Shown: positions 9,514 through 18,789 of the stretch, one piece after another
How the letters are laid out: each line of letters opens with the position of its first letter
How positions within the stretch are numbered: position 1 is the stretch's first letter
Assembly: GCA_964035575.1 (NCBI GenBank)
Contig: OZ037838.1
Coordinates: forward strand, 496,001 to 560,000
Reading direction: 5' to 3'
Length of the DNA stretch: 64,000 bases
DNA from: Rhynchopus sp. YZ270_cl-10
Taxonomy: Eukaryota; Euglenozoa; Diplonemea; Diplonemida; Diplonemidae
Notes under the pieces: generated by a model
The model's database searches: none
What the model was told of the DNA's origin: nothing
Seen by the model: the letters and a program-made list of their open reading frames with translations, nothing else
Position numbers and translations under genes: made by a program

Positions 9514-10695
9514 TCACTCCCCTTCCCCCCCGCTTCCCTCCTCTCCACTGACGCAGTGCTCACCAGAGTATGGGTACAGATGCTGTGTCACAATGACGCC
9601 GTCTGATTGCATAACCATGACAACACGTGAACACGGCGATATCGCAAATTCCCCATTCTCGGTTTGCGACAGAACACGCACACAGGACATGGTCGCCACA
9701 TCGTACTGGTGCAGGTATGACCTGAAATCGGGGTAAATGCTGCTGCCATCAGTATCATCGGTATCCTCATCATCCATAAATTCCGCAACCTCTACCCCCA
9801 CCACAAGGTACTTCCCACACGGGGTGAACTGCATGCCCCCGACACCCCCACCCACATCAACACTGCGAAGAGCCGCACCACTCCAATCAAAGAGGCGTAC
9901 ACTGCTATCGCTCCCCACAGCAAAGACAGAGGCAGACCGCGAAAGCGCCACTACACACCACCTACCCGCAGGCACACATGCCACAGCTTCACCTGTGTTC
10001 ACATCCCACAGACGTGCGCTGTCCTCACTGGAGGTGGTCACCCACCCACCACAGTCCGACACTGCCAGGTCCCTGCACTCTTCGTGCGAGATAGAGCGGA
10101 GCAACGTCAGGTCTTTGTCATACACAGAGACTGCGTCTGTGCCCTTCGAGACAACAACACCACCACACGTCCGTACTGAAACCGAGGGGCCGTCGACTTT
10201 GCGGAGCACCTCCCCACCCGGAAGCGCAACCTCGAGAAGGCAATCCTTGCATGCCAGGTAGCAGCGTGTCTTGCACTGCGAGATGGCAGGTGGACCGAAC
10301 ACTTCATTGGCCACTTTGAACGAGAAGACAGTGTCGAAGGTTTCTGTGTCGAAGCCACCAACATGCCCACTCTCGTTACTGTGGACGCAGAGCGTTCCAC
10401 AACGTGACAACATCAACATCGTCGCTTGCGGCTCTGCAGTGTACTGAGCAGGACACTTGATGTCGGCCAAGCGAGGACAGGCAAGCACAACCTGCACCCC
10501 TGCATCAAACGCAGTGTCCTGCAGACGGCACGTCCCCTCCAGCACCTGCGTGCCGATGCGCATCTCGACAGACGCAGGCGAGACAGCAAGCGCCGTGCAC
10601 GCAACCTCCTTTGCCGCTGCAACGTCCGCCTCGCACGGCACCTCCACTGTCGCAGTCACGCCTGACTCTTCCAGCACAAAGGTCACATCCATCAT
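9514..10695 (-). CDS. Ubiquitin-like/beta-propeller array protein, copy 5
   Basis: 393 residues from the Met-Met start at 10695. It is close to copy 1 in blades 1-4 and shares its acidic blade 6 loop (DDEDTDDTDGSSIYPDF). The C-terminus reads past the usual end into a short Gly/Glu tail (GEEGSGGEGE), as does the remnant at 15885. The leader is type B (caagagctgtgttggtgtga downstream on the plus strand), shared with the copies at 49856 and 55442. The frame extends to 10725 only by a TTG start. All seven blades look whole. Confidence 0.84.
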   Translation of the reverse strand: MMDVTFVLEESGVTATVEVPCEADVAAAKEVACTALAVSPASVEMRIGTQVLEGTCRLQDTAFDAGVQVVLACPRLADIKCPAQYTAEPQATMLMLSRCGTLCVHSNESGHVGGFDTETFDTVFSFKVANEVFGPPAISQCKTRCYLACKDCLLEVALPGGEVLRKVDGPSVSVRTCGGVVVSKGTDAVSVYDKDLTLLRSISHEECRDLAVSDCGGWVTTSSEDSARLWDVNTGEAVACVPAGRWCVVALSRSASVFAVGSDSSVRLFDWSGAALRSVDVGGGVGGMQFTPCGKYLVVGVEVAEFMDDEDTDDTDGSSIYPDFRSYLHQYDVATMSCVRVLSQTENGEFAISPCSRVVMVMQSDGVIVTQHLYPYSGEHCVSGEEGSGGEGE

Positions 10696-11582
10696 TGTTT
10701 CAAGAGCTGTGTTGGTGTGATGCAATTGAATGTTCTGTTGGGTGGACAGTTGAAGGAGCTGAGAGGGTGGACACGTGAAAGGGACGAGGACTGGAGGATT
10801 GTCGTTTTGTTTGTTGCAGTGTCGACACTCACTATGTAAGAGATTGGTGGCAAAAATAGACTATTAGTTGAACTCATCAACCGCCTGGTTGGTTTTTAGT
10901 TCTCATTCCTCAACAAAACAGACAATCCTAAAAAGCCCTTGTCTTATTGTTAGTCTTCACCCAAGAGTCTGAGATGGAAGGGATGGGTAGCAGCAACGTG
11001 CTGCAATAAAAGTCTGTCTTTCAAAACACAAAAACAAAATGAAGTTCACGTGCACACTCATTGAAGAGATTTGCTTATTTGTAGATTTGACTTTCTTTGG
11101 GTACGTGCACAGTCAACAACCTACACTAAAAACACAAGCACGTTTAAATATAAAAGCACGCGTTGTTGTAGTGCAACAAAAACACTGCAAACGAACAGTT
11201 TGTGAGATGGTGCGGTCATCGAAGCTCGCCCAACCGCCTGGTTGGTTATTCGGTCCTTTTGTTCCTTTGATTCTCCACACACCAAACCATCTCTCTTCTG
11301 CTGTTGCGGGTTGTGACGCAGTAATATAAGTATTTTGTTAATTGAAAAAAGAAGTGCACTCTGGAATGGGTGGTGAACAAAGCAACGGAAACGATTAGCT
11401 CGCTAAAAATATGAACTGACCAAACGAGACATAACAAATGTAAAAACAGTGGGGTGATCCAGCGCGCACTTTTCCACTGTGAAAAAATGAGAAAAAGTGA
11501 GAATAGAAGTGAACAAACCACCTGAGGTTGCCTCAAATTTGGTGGAGTTTAGTGGAGTTTGGTGGTATTAAAACCACGTAAC
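10696..11582. other. Spacer between copy 5 and the gap
   Basis: Positions 10696-10790 are leader B. From about 10790 to 11530 the sequence is AT-rich without a credible ORF and has no counterpart between the paralogous copies 17 and 18, so it may be inserted DNA. Positions 11533-11575 contain ggtggagttt motifs that also occur in an inverted repeat at 23536-23596. Confidence 0.6.
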
Positions 11583-11782
11583 NNNNNNNNNNNNNNNNNN
11601 NNNNNNNNNNNNNNNNNNNNNNNNNNNNNNNNNNNNNNNNNNNNNNNNNNNNNNNNNNNNNNNNNNNNNNNNNNNNNNNNNNNNNNNNNNNNNNNNNNNN
11701 NNNNNNNNNNNNNNNNNNNNNNNNNNNNNNNNNNNNNNNNNNNNNNNNNNNNNNNNNNNNNNNNNNNNNNNNNNNNNNNNNN
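11583..11782. other. Assembly gap (200 N)
   Basis: Exactly 200 N, most likely a placeholder of unknown true size. By comparison with 51000-51250, the missing part should include the DNA that joins leader B of one copy to the 3' flank of the next. Confidence 0.97.
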
Positions 11783-12030
11783 TGTCTTGCTCGTGGATGC
11801 AGATCTGCCATCACTGGATAGGTGTGTGGTGGCAAGACGCAGGCTTCTGTTGACAACGGCCTCCACGAAATTACAAGGGAGCAAGTCACCACAACCCATT
11901 TCACATGGTGCCAAAGCATGAACATCACTCGTTGTGGGGGTACAGATGTCTTGTCGCAATAGTGGTGCTGGATGATACAAACACAATCACACGCGAACAC
12001 GGTGATATCGCAAATGACGCACCGGCGACA

Positions 12031-13137
12031 TCAGGGATCACAAGTACACAGAGACATGGTCGCCACATCATACTGGTGCAGGTCTGCATATGCTGCTCCA
12101 TCGTCAGTGCGCTTTTCTACATGGACCACAAGGTACTTCCCACACGGGGTGAAGTGCACGCCACAGACATCTCCAGAGATAGTGGCCTTCTTAAGAGCCG
12201 CACCACTCCAGTCGTAGAGCTGCACTCTCGCTGCCACTGGCCCCGGATGACGTAGTCGTCTCTTTTTGAAAGGCGCGCTGACCCTTGAAACGCTTCGAGC
12301 GCTATCGACATTGTCCACCACAGCAAAGACAGAAGCAGACCTTGACCTTGACAGCGCTACAGCGCACCTTGACACAGGCACACATGCCACAGCTTCGCCT
12401 GTGTTCACATCCCACAGACGTGCCTTCTTCTCAGTGACGGAGGAGGTGATCACCCACCCACCACAGTCCGACACTGCCACGCTCCCACCCCACTGGGTGC
12501 ACCCCTTGTGTGTGAAAGAGCGGAGCAACGTCAGGTCTTCGTCATACACAGAGACGCTACCTTGTCCACGGGAGACAACAACACTGCCACACGCGAACAC
12601 TTGGAACGAGGGGCCCTCGACTTTGCGGAGCACCTCCCCACCCGGAAGCGCAACCTTGCGTAAATCCTCCCAACACGCCAGGTAGCAGCGTGTCGCATAC
12701 CGTGAGACGGGCGGCGCACCCCATACCTCAATATCTACTTTGAAATTGAAGGCAGGGCTGAAGGTGCCTGTATCGAGGCCGGTGACATATCCTGCCTTCT
12801 GCGTATAGAGGCAGAGTGCTCCACAAGGAGACAGCGATAAAAGACTTATCTTCATCCGATGCCTCCCAGGTGGCACCTCTACACTGTACTCAGCAGGACA
12901 CTTGATGTCAGCAAAGCGAGGGCGGGCAAGCACAACCTGCACCCCTGCATCAAACGCAGTGTCCTGCAGACGGCACGTCCCCTCCAGCACCTGCGTGCCG
13001 ATGCGCATCTCGACAGACGCAGGCGAGACAGCAAGCGCCGTGCACGCAACCTCCTTTGCCGCTGCAACGTCCGCCTCGCACGGCACCTCCACTGTCGCAG
13101 TCACGCCTGACTCTTCCAGCACAAAGGTCACATCCAT
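12031..13137 (-). CDS. Ubiquitin-like/beta-propeller array protein, copy 6 (frameshifted end)
   Basis: 368 residues from a single Met (Trp-Met-Asp-Val context) at 13137. The leader is type C. Blade 1 is the second module type (SPCGALCLYTQ ... TGLDTGTFSPAF). Blade 5 has a unique insert of about 28 residues with a basic patch (FKKRRLRH) that could act as a nuclear signal or a binding loop. One extra base near 12053, relative to other copies, changes the frame after ATMS and ends the protein at CTCDP; blade 7 sequence continues to about 11925 in another frame. It is therefore probably a six-blade remnant or a recently disabled gene. It pairs with copy 18 at 51389 in a duplicated block. Confidence 0.75.
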   Translation of the reverse strand: MDVTFVLEESGVTATVEVPCEADVAAAKEVACTALAVSPASVEMRIGTQVLEGTCRLQDTAFDAGVQVVLARPRFADIKCPAEYSVEVPPGRHRMKISLLSLSPCGALCLYTQKAGYVTGLDTGTFSPAFNFKVDIEVWGAPPVSRYATRCYLACWEDLRKVALPGGEVLRKVEGPSFQVFACGSVVVSRGQGSVSVYDEDLTLLRSFTHKGCTQWGGSVAVSDCGGWVITSSVTEKKARLWDVNTGEAVACVPVSRCAVALSRSRSASVFAVVDNVDSARSVSRVSAPFKKRRLRHPGPVAARVQLYDWSGAALKKATISGDVCGVHFTPCGKYLVVHVEKRTDDGAAYADLHQYDVATMSLCTCDP

Positions 13138-13740
13138 CCATTGTGTTGCGTTGCTTCGTGAGAAGGTGCAAATCAGCACGTTTGCTCCACCACAAACGGA
13201 GGGGGTGATGAGGTGGGTGGGGGAGAGGTGTTGTTCTGTGTTGCATGTTTGTGGTGGTTCTCGTTGTGAGAGGTGACGAATGGAAAATGTCCCTCACTGT
13301 GACTCACATCGCGATCTGTCACCCACACGAGAGCAACGCATGGGCAGCGTGATGGGACTGGAGGGATGTCTCTCTGTGGGCGTAGACAGGTATCAAAAGG
13401 GAGGTAGGGAGTGCGGGTGTGGTGTGCAAGAGACAACAAACAGGTCGGGGAGAGGTCTTGTTTTGTCTTTCAAAGCTTGGTTGTATTAGTGTGGATGTGC
13501 TCCACTATGCTTTGCTTTTGAACGTGGCCACCATCCTTTGGTTCTTGCCCTGCTGAGGCATCATTAGTTTTGTATTGCAATATATTGTGCAGACTTTTCT
13601 GGTGTTATTTTTCCTTCCTTCAAAACTTCACACACAACGCTTTTGGTTTTTTGGGAGACACACAAGGTGCCAGGATCTATGATATGCACGGAACCACCCT
13701 GCACCTGTTTGTCATGTTGTTTCCCGGTGCCTTCACAGGT
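13138..13740. other. Spacer with leader C and duplicated flank
   Basis: Leader C and its upstream DNA (13138-13560) are shared with 40672-41090 and 52510-52920. Positions 13609-13740 match 2262-2400. No gene is seen. Confidence 0.7.
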
Positions 13741-13834
13741 GCGTCCCCTGGCTTCACGTGCTTTTCGTGTCTGTAACGTATGGGCACGGTCTCCTCTTCC
13801 GCCTGCTCGAAAAATCGCAGCGCCCTCCTTCCCC

Positions 13835-14224
13835 TCACGTCTGCGGGGGGGTATGCCGTCTCAGCAGCGTACCCCCCATCCACGTACCTCTCGCCCTACC
13901 GTTGCCCCGAATTTCACCCTCCGTCATGACTTCCGTCCTGCGCTGCTGTCGGTACGCCGTGCCAGCGTCGAAAAGCGCACGTAAAACACGTATGGTCTCC
14001 TCACCGCCGGCAAAAACAGGACGGCAGTCGATACCGGCGGGACCGTGTGCCCCGAACGACGTCAGTGTCATGGCTATCTTCGCCTGACCCGGATGCAGTG
14101 GCGTTGCAGCATGGGTTCGGAGAGTAGACAGCATGTGACCAAAAGTGGTCGCTTTCGCCAATTCGTTGTGGGGAAGAGCTTCTGGCATCACGTCGTCGTC
14201 GTCGCCGTCATCGCCACCACCCAC
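13835..14224 (-). CDS. Orphan coding-like ORF, unknown
   Basis: The 129-residue frame sits in a GC-rich island (about 13740-14240) between AT-rich spacers. It has an acidic start (GGGDDGDDDDV) and a mixed, protein-like composition (LAKATTFGHMLSTLRTHAAT ... IDCRPVFAGGEETIRVLRAL). I recognise no family. It may be the remains of a host gene or of a LINE ORF, or a chance frame. The flanks match the copy 1/2 spacer, which lacks this island, so it looks inserted. Confidence 0.3.
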   Translation of the reverse strand: MGGGDDGDDDDVMPEALPHNELAKATTFGHMLSTLRTHAATPLHPGQAKIAMTLTSFGAHGPAGIDCRPVFAGGEETIRVLRALFDAGTAYRQQRRTEVMTEGEIRGNGRARGTWMGGTLLRRHTPPQT

Positions 14225-14430
14225 CCCACTGTTTGGGTGTTGTTAGATACGCTCAATCTATCGAGTTCATGTCCCCGAAAAAATAAACAACAACGAAGTA
14301 TTTGTGTGTGATGTGTGAAAAGCCGTCCGCTTGAATGAGATTGACGGTGTGGCCTATGCAGTTGATGGTATACCCTCACTGTCCCCTTCTGTCAGAATAC
14401 AGTCACCACCCTCCCACCCCTCGCGAAACA

Positions 14431-15564
14431 TCACTCACTGTTGTGCGGGTACAGATGCCTACTTGCAACAACGTTTGTTCTATAATACCCAAACACAACG
14501 ACACGTGAACACGGTGATATCGCAAAGGACCCAGAATGGGCTTGCGGGATCACACGCACACAGGACATGGTCGCCACATCGTACTGGTGCAGCTGTACAT
14601 CGTACTCATCATAATCTTCGTCATCATCTGTACCATCTGTGCATGCCTGAACAAGCAGCTTGACCACAAGGTACTTCCCACACGGGGTGAACTGCATGCA
14701 CTCGACATCCCTATACACATCAACACTGCGAAGAGCCGCACCACTCCAATCATAGAGGTGTAAGGTGTACAAACCCCCCACAGCAAAGACAGAGGCAGAC
14801 CGTGAAAGCGCCACTCTACGCAGCCACCCCTCCTCCAGCGGCACACATGCCACATCTTCACCTGTGTTCACATCCCACAGACGTGTGTTCTCCTCCTTCT
14901 TGGAGGAGGTGAGCACCCACCCACCACAGTCCGACAGTGCCACATTCCTGCACTCCTCGTGCGAGAGAGAGCGGAGCAACGTCAGGTCTTCGTCATACAC
15001 AGAGACGCCGTCTGTGCCCTTCGAGACAACAACATCACCACACGCAAACACTAGGGACGAGGGGCCGTCGACTTTGCGGAGCACCTCCCCACCCGGAAGC
15101 GCAACCATGTGTAAGTCATCCCAACACGGCACGTAGCAGCGTGTCTTGCACTTCGAGATGGCAGGCGGACCGCGCACTTTATTGAGCACTTCAAACGAGA
15201 AGACAGTGTCGAAGGTTTCTGTGTCCAAGCCAACAACATGCTCAGTATATTCGCCCGAAAATACGCAGAGCGTTCCACAACGTGACAGTGACAAGTGTGC
15301 TGCATCCCCACTTTTCTCAGCAGGACACGTGATGTCGGCAAAGCAGCGGGCAAGCACAACCTGCACCCCTGCATCAAACGCAGTGTCCTGCAGACGGCAC
15401 GTCCCCTCCAGCACCTGCGTGCCGATGCGCATCTCGACAGACGCAGGCGAGAGAGCAAGCGCCGTGCACGCAACCTCCTTTGCCGCTGCAACGTCCGCCT
15501 CGCACGGCACCTCCACTGTCGCAGTCACGCCTGACTCTTCCAGCACAAAGGTCATATCCATCAT
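14431..15564 (-). CDS. Ubiquitin-like/beta-propeller array protein, copy 7
   Basis: 377 residues from the Met-Met start at 15564, with Met in place of Val at residue 4 (MMDMTF), a change seen only here. Blade 1 has CVFSGEYTEHVVGLDTETFDTV. The blade 2 strand reads CWDDLHMVALPGGEVLRK. The blade 6 loop is long and acidic (DGTDDDEDYDEYD). It ends in HLYPHNSE. Leader A is present. All seven blades look intact, so this is probably a functional member. Confidence 0.84.
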   Translation of the reverse strand: MMDMTFVLEESGVTATVEVPCEADVAAAKEVACTALALSPASVEMRIGTQVLEGTCRLQDTAFDAGVQVVLARCFADITCPAEKSGDAAHLSLSRCGTLCVFSGEYTEHVVGLDTETFDTVFSFEVLNKVRGPPAISKCKTRCYVPCWDDLHMVALPGGEVLRKVDGPSSLVFACGDVVVSKGTDGVSVYDEDLTLLRSLSHEECRNVALSDCGGWVLTSSKKEENTRLWDVNTGEDVACVPLEEGWLRRVALSRSASVFAVGGLYTLHLYDWSGAALRSVDVYRDVECMQFTPCGKYLVVKLLVQACTDGTDDDEDYDEYDVQLHQYDVATMSCVRVIPQAHSGSFAISPCSRVVVFGYYRTNVVASRHLYPHNSE

Positions 15565-15884
15565 ATTGTTAAGGGGTCTGTTGTGTTTGATGTGATGATT
15601 GGTGGTGTCACTTCGCAACGACAAATAAGAAGGTTGGTGGGTTAAATACGTGTTTCAACAAACTCTGACAAAGCAAGCAATTTGAAGATACCCAAACCGC
15701 CCAGTAAGGAAACACTGCAAGAATAAGGAAAGTTTGAAGATACCCACAGGAGTGAGGTGTGTGAGGTGGGCGACCTGAGACAGGCAAACAAGAGAAAATC
15801 AGCAACAGGGCTGAAAGGGGAGTTTCTTGGGGGTGTTTTGAGGGTCTTAGGTTTTTTTTCTGGTATCCTGCGTTATATTCATCA

Positions 15885-16986
15885 TCACTCCCCCTCCCCT
15901 CCCTCCCCACCGCTTCCCTCCTCTCCACTGACACATTGCTCACCAGTGTGTGGGTACAGATGCTGTGTCGCAAAGACGCCGCCTGATTGCATAAGCATAA
16001 CAACACGTGAACATGGCGATATCGCAAATGCCCCATCGGTTCTCGACATTACACGCACACAGGACATGGTCGCCACATCATACTGGTGTAGGTAAAATTT
16101 GTAATCGGGGTAAATTCTGCTGCCATCAGGATCATCGATGTCTTCATCATACATAAGTTCCTCAACCTCTACCCCCACCACAAGGTACTTCCCACATGGG
16201 GTGAACTGCATGTCCTCGACTTTTTCACGCACATCAACACTGCGAAGAGCCGCACCACTCCAATCAAAGAGCTGCACTTTGTTCCACCCCTCCACAGCAA
16301 AGACAGAGGCAGACCGTGAAAGCGCCACTCTACACTGCCACCCATCCGTAGGCACACATGCCACAGCTTCACCTGTGTTCACATCCCACAGACGTGCGTT
16401 GTTCTCCTTGCTGGAGGAGGTGATCACCCACCCACCACAGTCAGACACTGCCACCTCCCTGCACCCTTCATGCGAGAGAGAGCGGAGCAACGTCAGGTCT
16501 TCGTCATACACAGAGACGCCGTCGTCACCCTTCGAGACAACAACACCGCCACACGCAAACACTGAGTACGAGGTGTCGTCGATTTTGCGGAGCACCTCCC
16601 CACCCGGAAGCGCAACCTTGAGAAGGCCTTTCCTCCAACACGCCAGGTAGCAGCGTGTCTTGCACTGCGAGATGGCAAGCGCAATAACCATTTCGTATGC
16701 ATCCACGTACACGTCAAACGAGAAGACAGTGTCGAAAGTTTCTGTGTCGAAGCCGCAACATTCCATTCACAAATACAGACGCAGAGCGTTCCACAACGCG
16801 ACAGCGAGAAGTGCTTCACACTCCGCTGTGCACTGTACTCAGCAGGACACTTGATGTCAGCAAAGCGGCGGGCAAGCACAACCTGCACCCCTGCATCAAA
16901 CGCAGTGTCCTGCAGACGGCACGTCCCCTCCAGCACCTGCGTGCCGATGCGCATCTCGACAGACGCAGGCGAGACAGCAAGCGCCG
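15885..16986 (-). pseudogene. Ubiquitin-like/propeller copy 8, truncated and frameshifted
   Basis: The C-terminal frame 15885-16766 covers blades 1-7 and ends in a Gly/Glu tail like copy 5. The N-terminal part is in another frame from about 16754 to 16986, because one base of the gccgccaac motif is missing. The first 38 or so residues of the ubiquitin-like fold are absent: homology stops at about 16986, exactly where the kinesin-like gene ends. It therefore has no start codon or leader of its own. Its blades and acidic loop group it with copies 1 and 5. Confidence 0.82.
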
Positions 16987-16988
16987 CA

Positions 16989-18350
16989 CTACGGCGTGGG
17001 TGTCGGGAAGAAGTCCTCTGCAGTGTCCGACACGAAGCAGCTGATCGGTGCTGCCACGTGCCCGTTCTCCGTGAGGTACTGCTCGAGCCCCAGGCCTCTC
17101 TGGCCGTCGCTGCGATGGAAGGAGAAGGGCAGATCCGGTCTTGCCTTGTGTGTGTTGATCGGTGCTATGCACAGCTCCTCTGGTTTGAAGCCATGCGACG
17201 CCTTCTCGACCGACACCACGTAGCCACCGTCCACATCCGTGATCTGTGCGGCACGGACAGATGGGCCCTCCCCCGCATCCTCCAACACCTCAACCCACCA
17301 CCCTTGCTGCAGCACCGGCAGCACACGTATTTGAACGCTCAATGCGGCACTTCCAGGTCCCGTGGCAAAAGGGGCCACCATGTTGGGATCAGTCAGGTAT
17401 TCGCCAGTTTGGCTGGAACGTTCCAACCGGACTCGTCCCTCCGGCAGTCCACACTTCACAGCAACTTTGCTGCGCACAACTCCAATCTTCTCCTTGGTTG
17501 AATTATCCAGGAAGACGCGCACCTTGGAATCTTCTTTGCCGTCTTCAGACACGTTTATTAAGTTTAAGTGTGTGGTTTTCATGGCCCCGCAGCCGCACGC
17601 ATAAGCGATGACGGGGTCCGCCTTGTCTATGGTGGGCGGCAGGAACGTGCACATCGCAGTGTTGCCACTGACAAACACCTCTGCCAGCATCTGTGTCAGA
17701 AGCGACCTTTCAAAGGGAATCGATTCCTTCTTCTCCGCAGCCATTGTGATACAGGTCGCAAACGCGTCACCCCTCTTTCCAGTCGGTATGGCCACAACAT
17801 AGAAGGAAGACGCACGGTCGTTTCCCTTCATAAAGTGAATGCACGTCGATGTGTCTTCGCTCCTTGGCATCTTGTGCACATCGTCAATCAACCTCGCTGC
17901 TGCGGCCCACGTCGCCACCTCCTTCGTAGTGGCGCCTTCAAGCGCACCGTTGACCACCTTCGGCAGCTCCATAGGCTTATTGGAGAACACGTCTACTGCA
18001 CTGTTGTCTTCGAGTAGGAACGCCGCCATCGAAAACCTGACGTTCTTTGCAAAGCCCGCCTCCATGACACGCTTGGCAACCTCCAGTGTGCCTCTGGGCT
18101 CAAAGCACTTTGTTGGGTCGTATGAGACGAAGCATGTGCCTGCTGTGCCCTCTGTGGTGCGCACCCCACCAAGAGCGGCTGTGCACCCATCCGTGCCAAG
18201 AGGCTCCTCGTGGAAGGTGTTGGAGATCGTGGTTGATCTGTAATGCCAAGCGTGCTTGGTGATAACGTTGTCCTCGATGGAGAGGAGCGTCTTTTTGTCC
18301 ACTTTACTCTGGTCCTCACGAGACGTCAGACAGCAACCGAAGGTAAACAT
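16989..18350 (-). CDS. Degenerate kinesin-motor-like protein with Ubl-like and SH3-like parts
   Basis: 453 residues with a true ATG at 18350. Residues about 60-300 follow the order of a kinesin motor: GTCFVSYDPTKCF where GTxFAYGQTGSGKT is expected, RFSMAAFLLEDNSAVDVFS in place of the SFLEIYNExVxDLL strand, and IPFERSLLTQMLAEVFVSGN matching the VPYRDSKLTRLLxxSLGGN segment. The P-loop, the SSRSH switch and the LAGSE switch are not recognisable, so ATP hydrolysis is unlikely. Residues about 300-370 resemble a ubiquitin-like fold, and about 375-420 (GWWVEVLEDAG ... ITDVDGGYVVSV) a Tudor/SH3-like barrel. The homology is by eye only. The gene interrupts array copy 8 and its stop lies 2-3 bases from that junction. 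Confidence 0.55.
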   Translation of the reverse strand: MFTFGCCLTSREDQSKVDKKTLLSIEDNVITKHAWHYRSTTISNTFHEEPLGTDGCTAALGGVRTTEGTAGTCFVSYDPTKCFEPRGTLEVAKRVMEAGFAKNVRFSMAAFLLEDNSAVDVFSNKPMELPKVVNGALEGATTKEVATWAAAARLIDDVHKMPRSEDTSTCIHFMKGNDRASSFYVVAIPTGKRGDAFATCITMAAEKKESIPFERSLLTQMLAEVFVSGNTAMCTFLPPTIDKADPVIAYACGCGAMKTTHLNLINVSEDGKEDSKVRVFLDNSTKEKIGVVRSKVAVKCGLPEGRVRLERSSQTGEYLTDPNMVAPFATGPGSAALSVQIRVLPVLQQGWWVEVLEDAGEGPSVRAAQITDVDGGYVVSVEKASHGFKPEELCIAPINTHKARPDLPFSFHRSDGQRGLGLEQYLTENGHVAAPISCFVSDTAEDFFPTPTP

Positions 18351-18789
18351 CTTGGTGTGGGGCGGAAAGGCCTGTGTGTCGTGTATGAACAGCAGTTGTG
18401 CACTACCTCAGAGCGGGACATTGCACAAAGGCTGGTGGTCATCTTCTGAGAAAGCTTGTAAGGGATGTACACTGCTGTGCACACAAGCACAGCGCATTGA
18501 GGATGTGTCGCAGGAAATCAGGAAAGGGAAAAACAAAACTTGCCAAGAAGAGGAAAGGCTACCACACAACAACACTTCCCCCGGGCCCCGACTTGATTAC
18601 GGTATTACTACCCACACGAGAGCGCCGCATGGGTAGCGTGCGAGGTGAGCGACCTGCCGAAGGTAAACAAAAGAAAAGCAACAACAGGGCTGAACGGGGA
18701 GTTTCTTGGGGAGGTTTTGAGGGTCTTTGGTTGTTTTTCTTGGTAGCCTGGTATATCCGTCACCCTCCCTCCCCTCCCCTGGTCACACA
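18351..18789. other. Spacer upstream of the kinesin-like gene
   Basis: Holds the leader side of the kinesin-like gene and, from about 18640, the conserved 3' flank of array copies (gtttcttgggg ... cctcccctcccctggtcaca). Positions 18540-18585 match a motif near 5620. No further gene is seen. Confidence 0.6.

Noticed and set aside
12950-13297. Introns or spliced exons upstream of array genes
   Set aside because: Frames upstream of the Met-Met start show no conserved coding sequence or paired splice signals.
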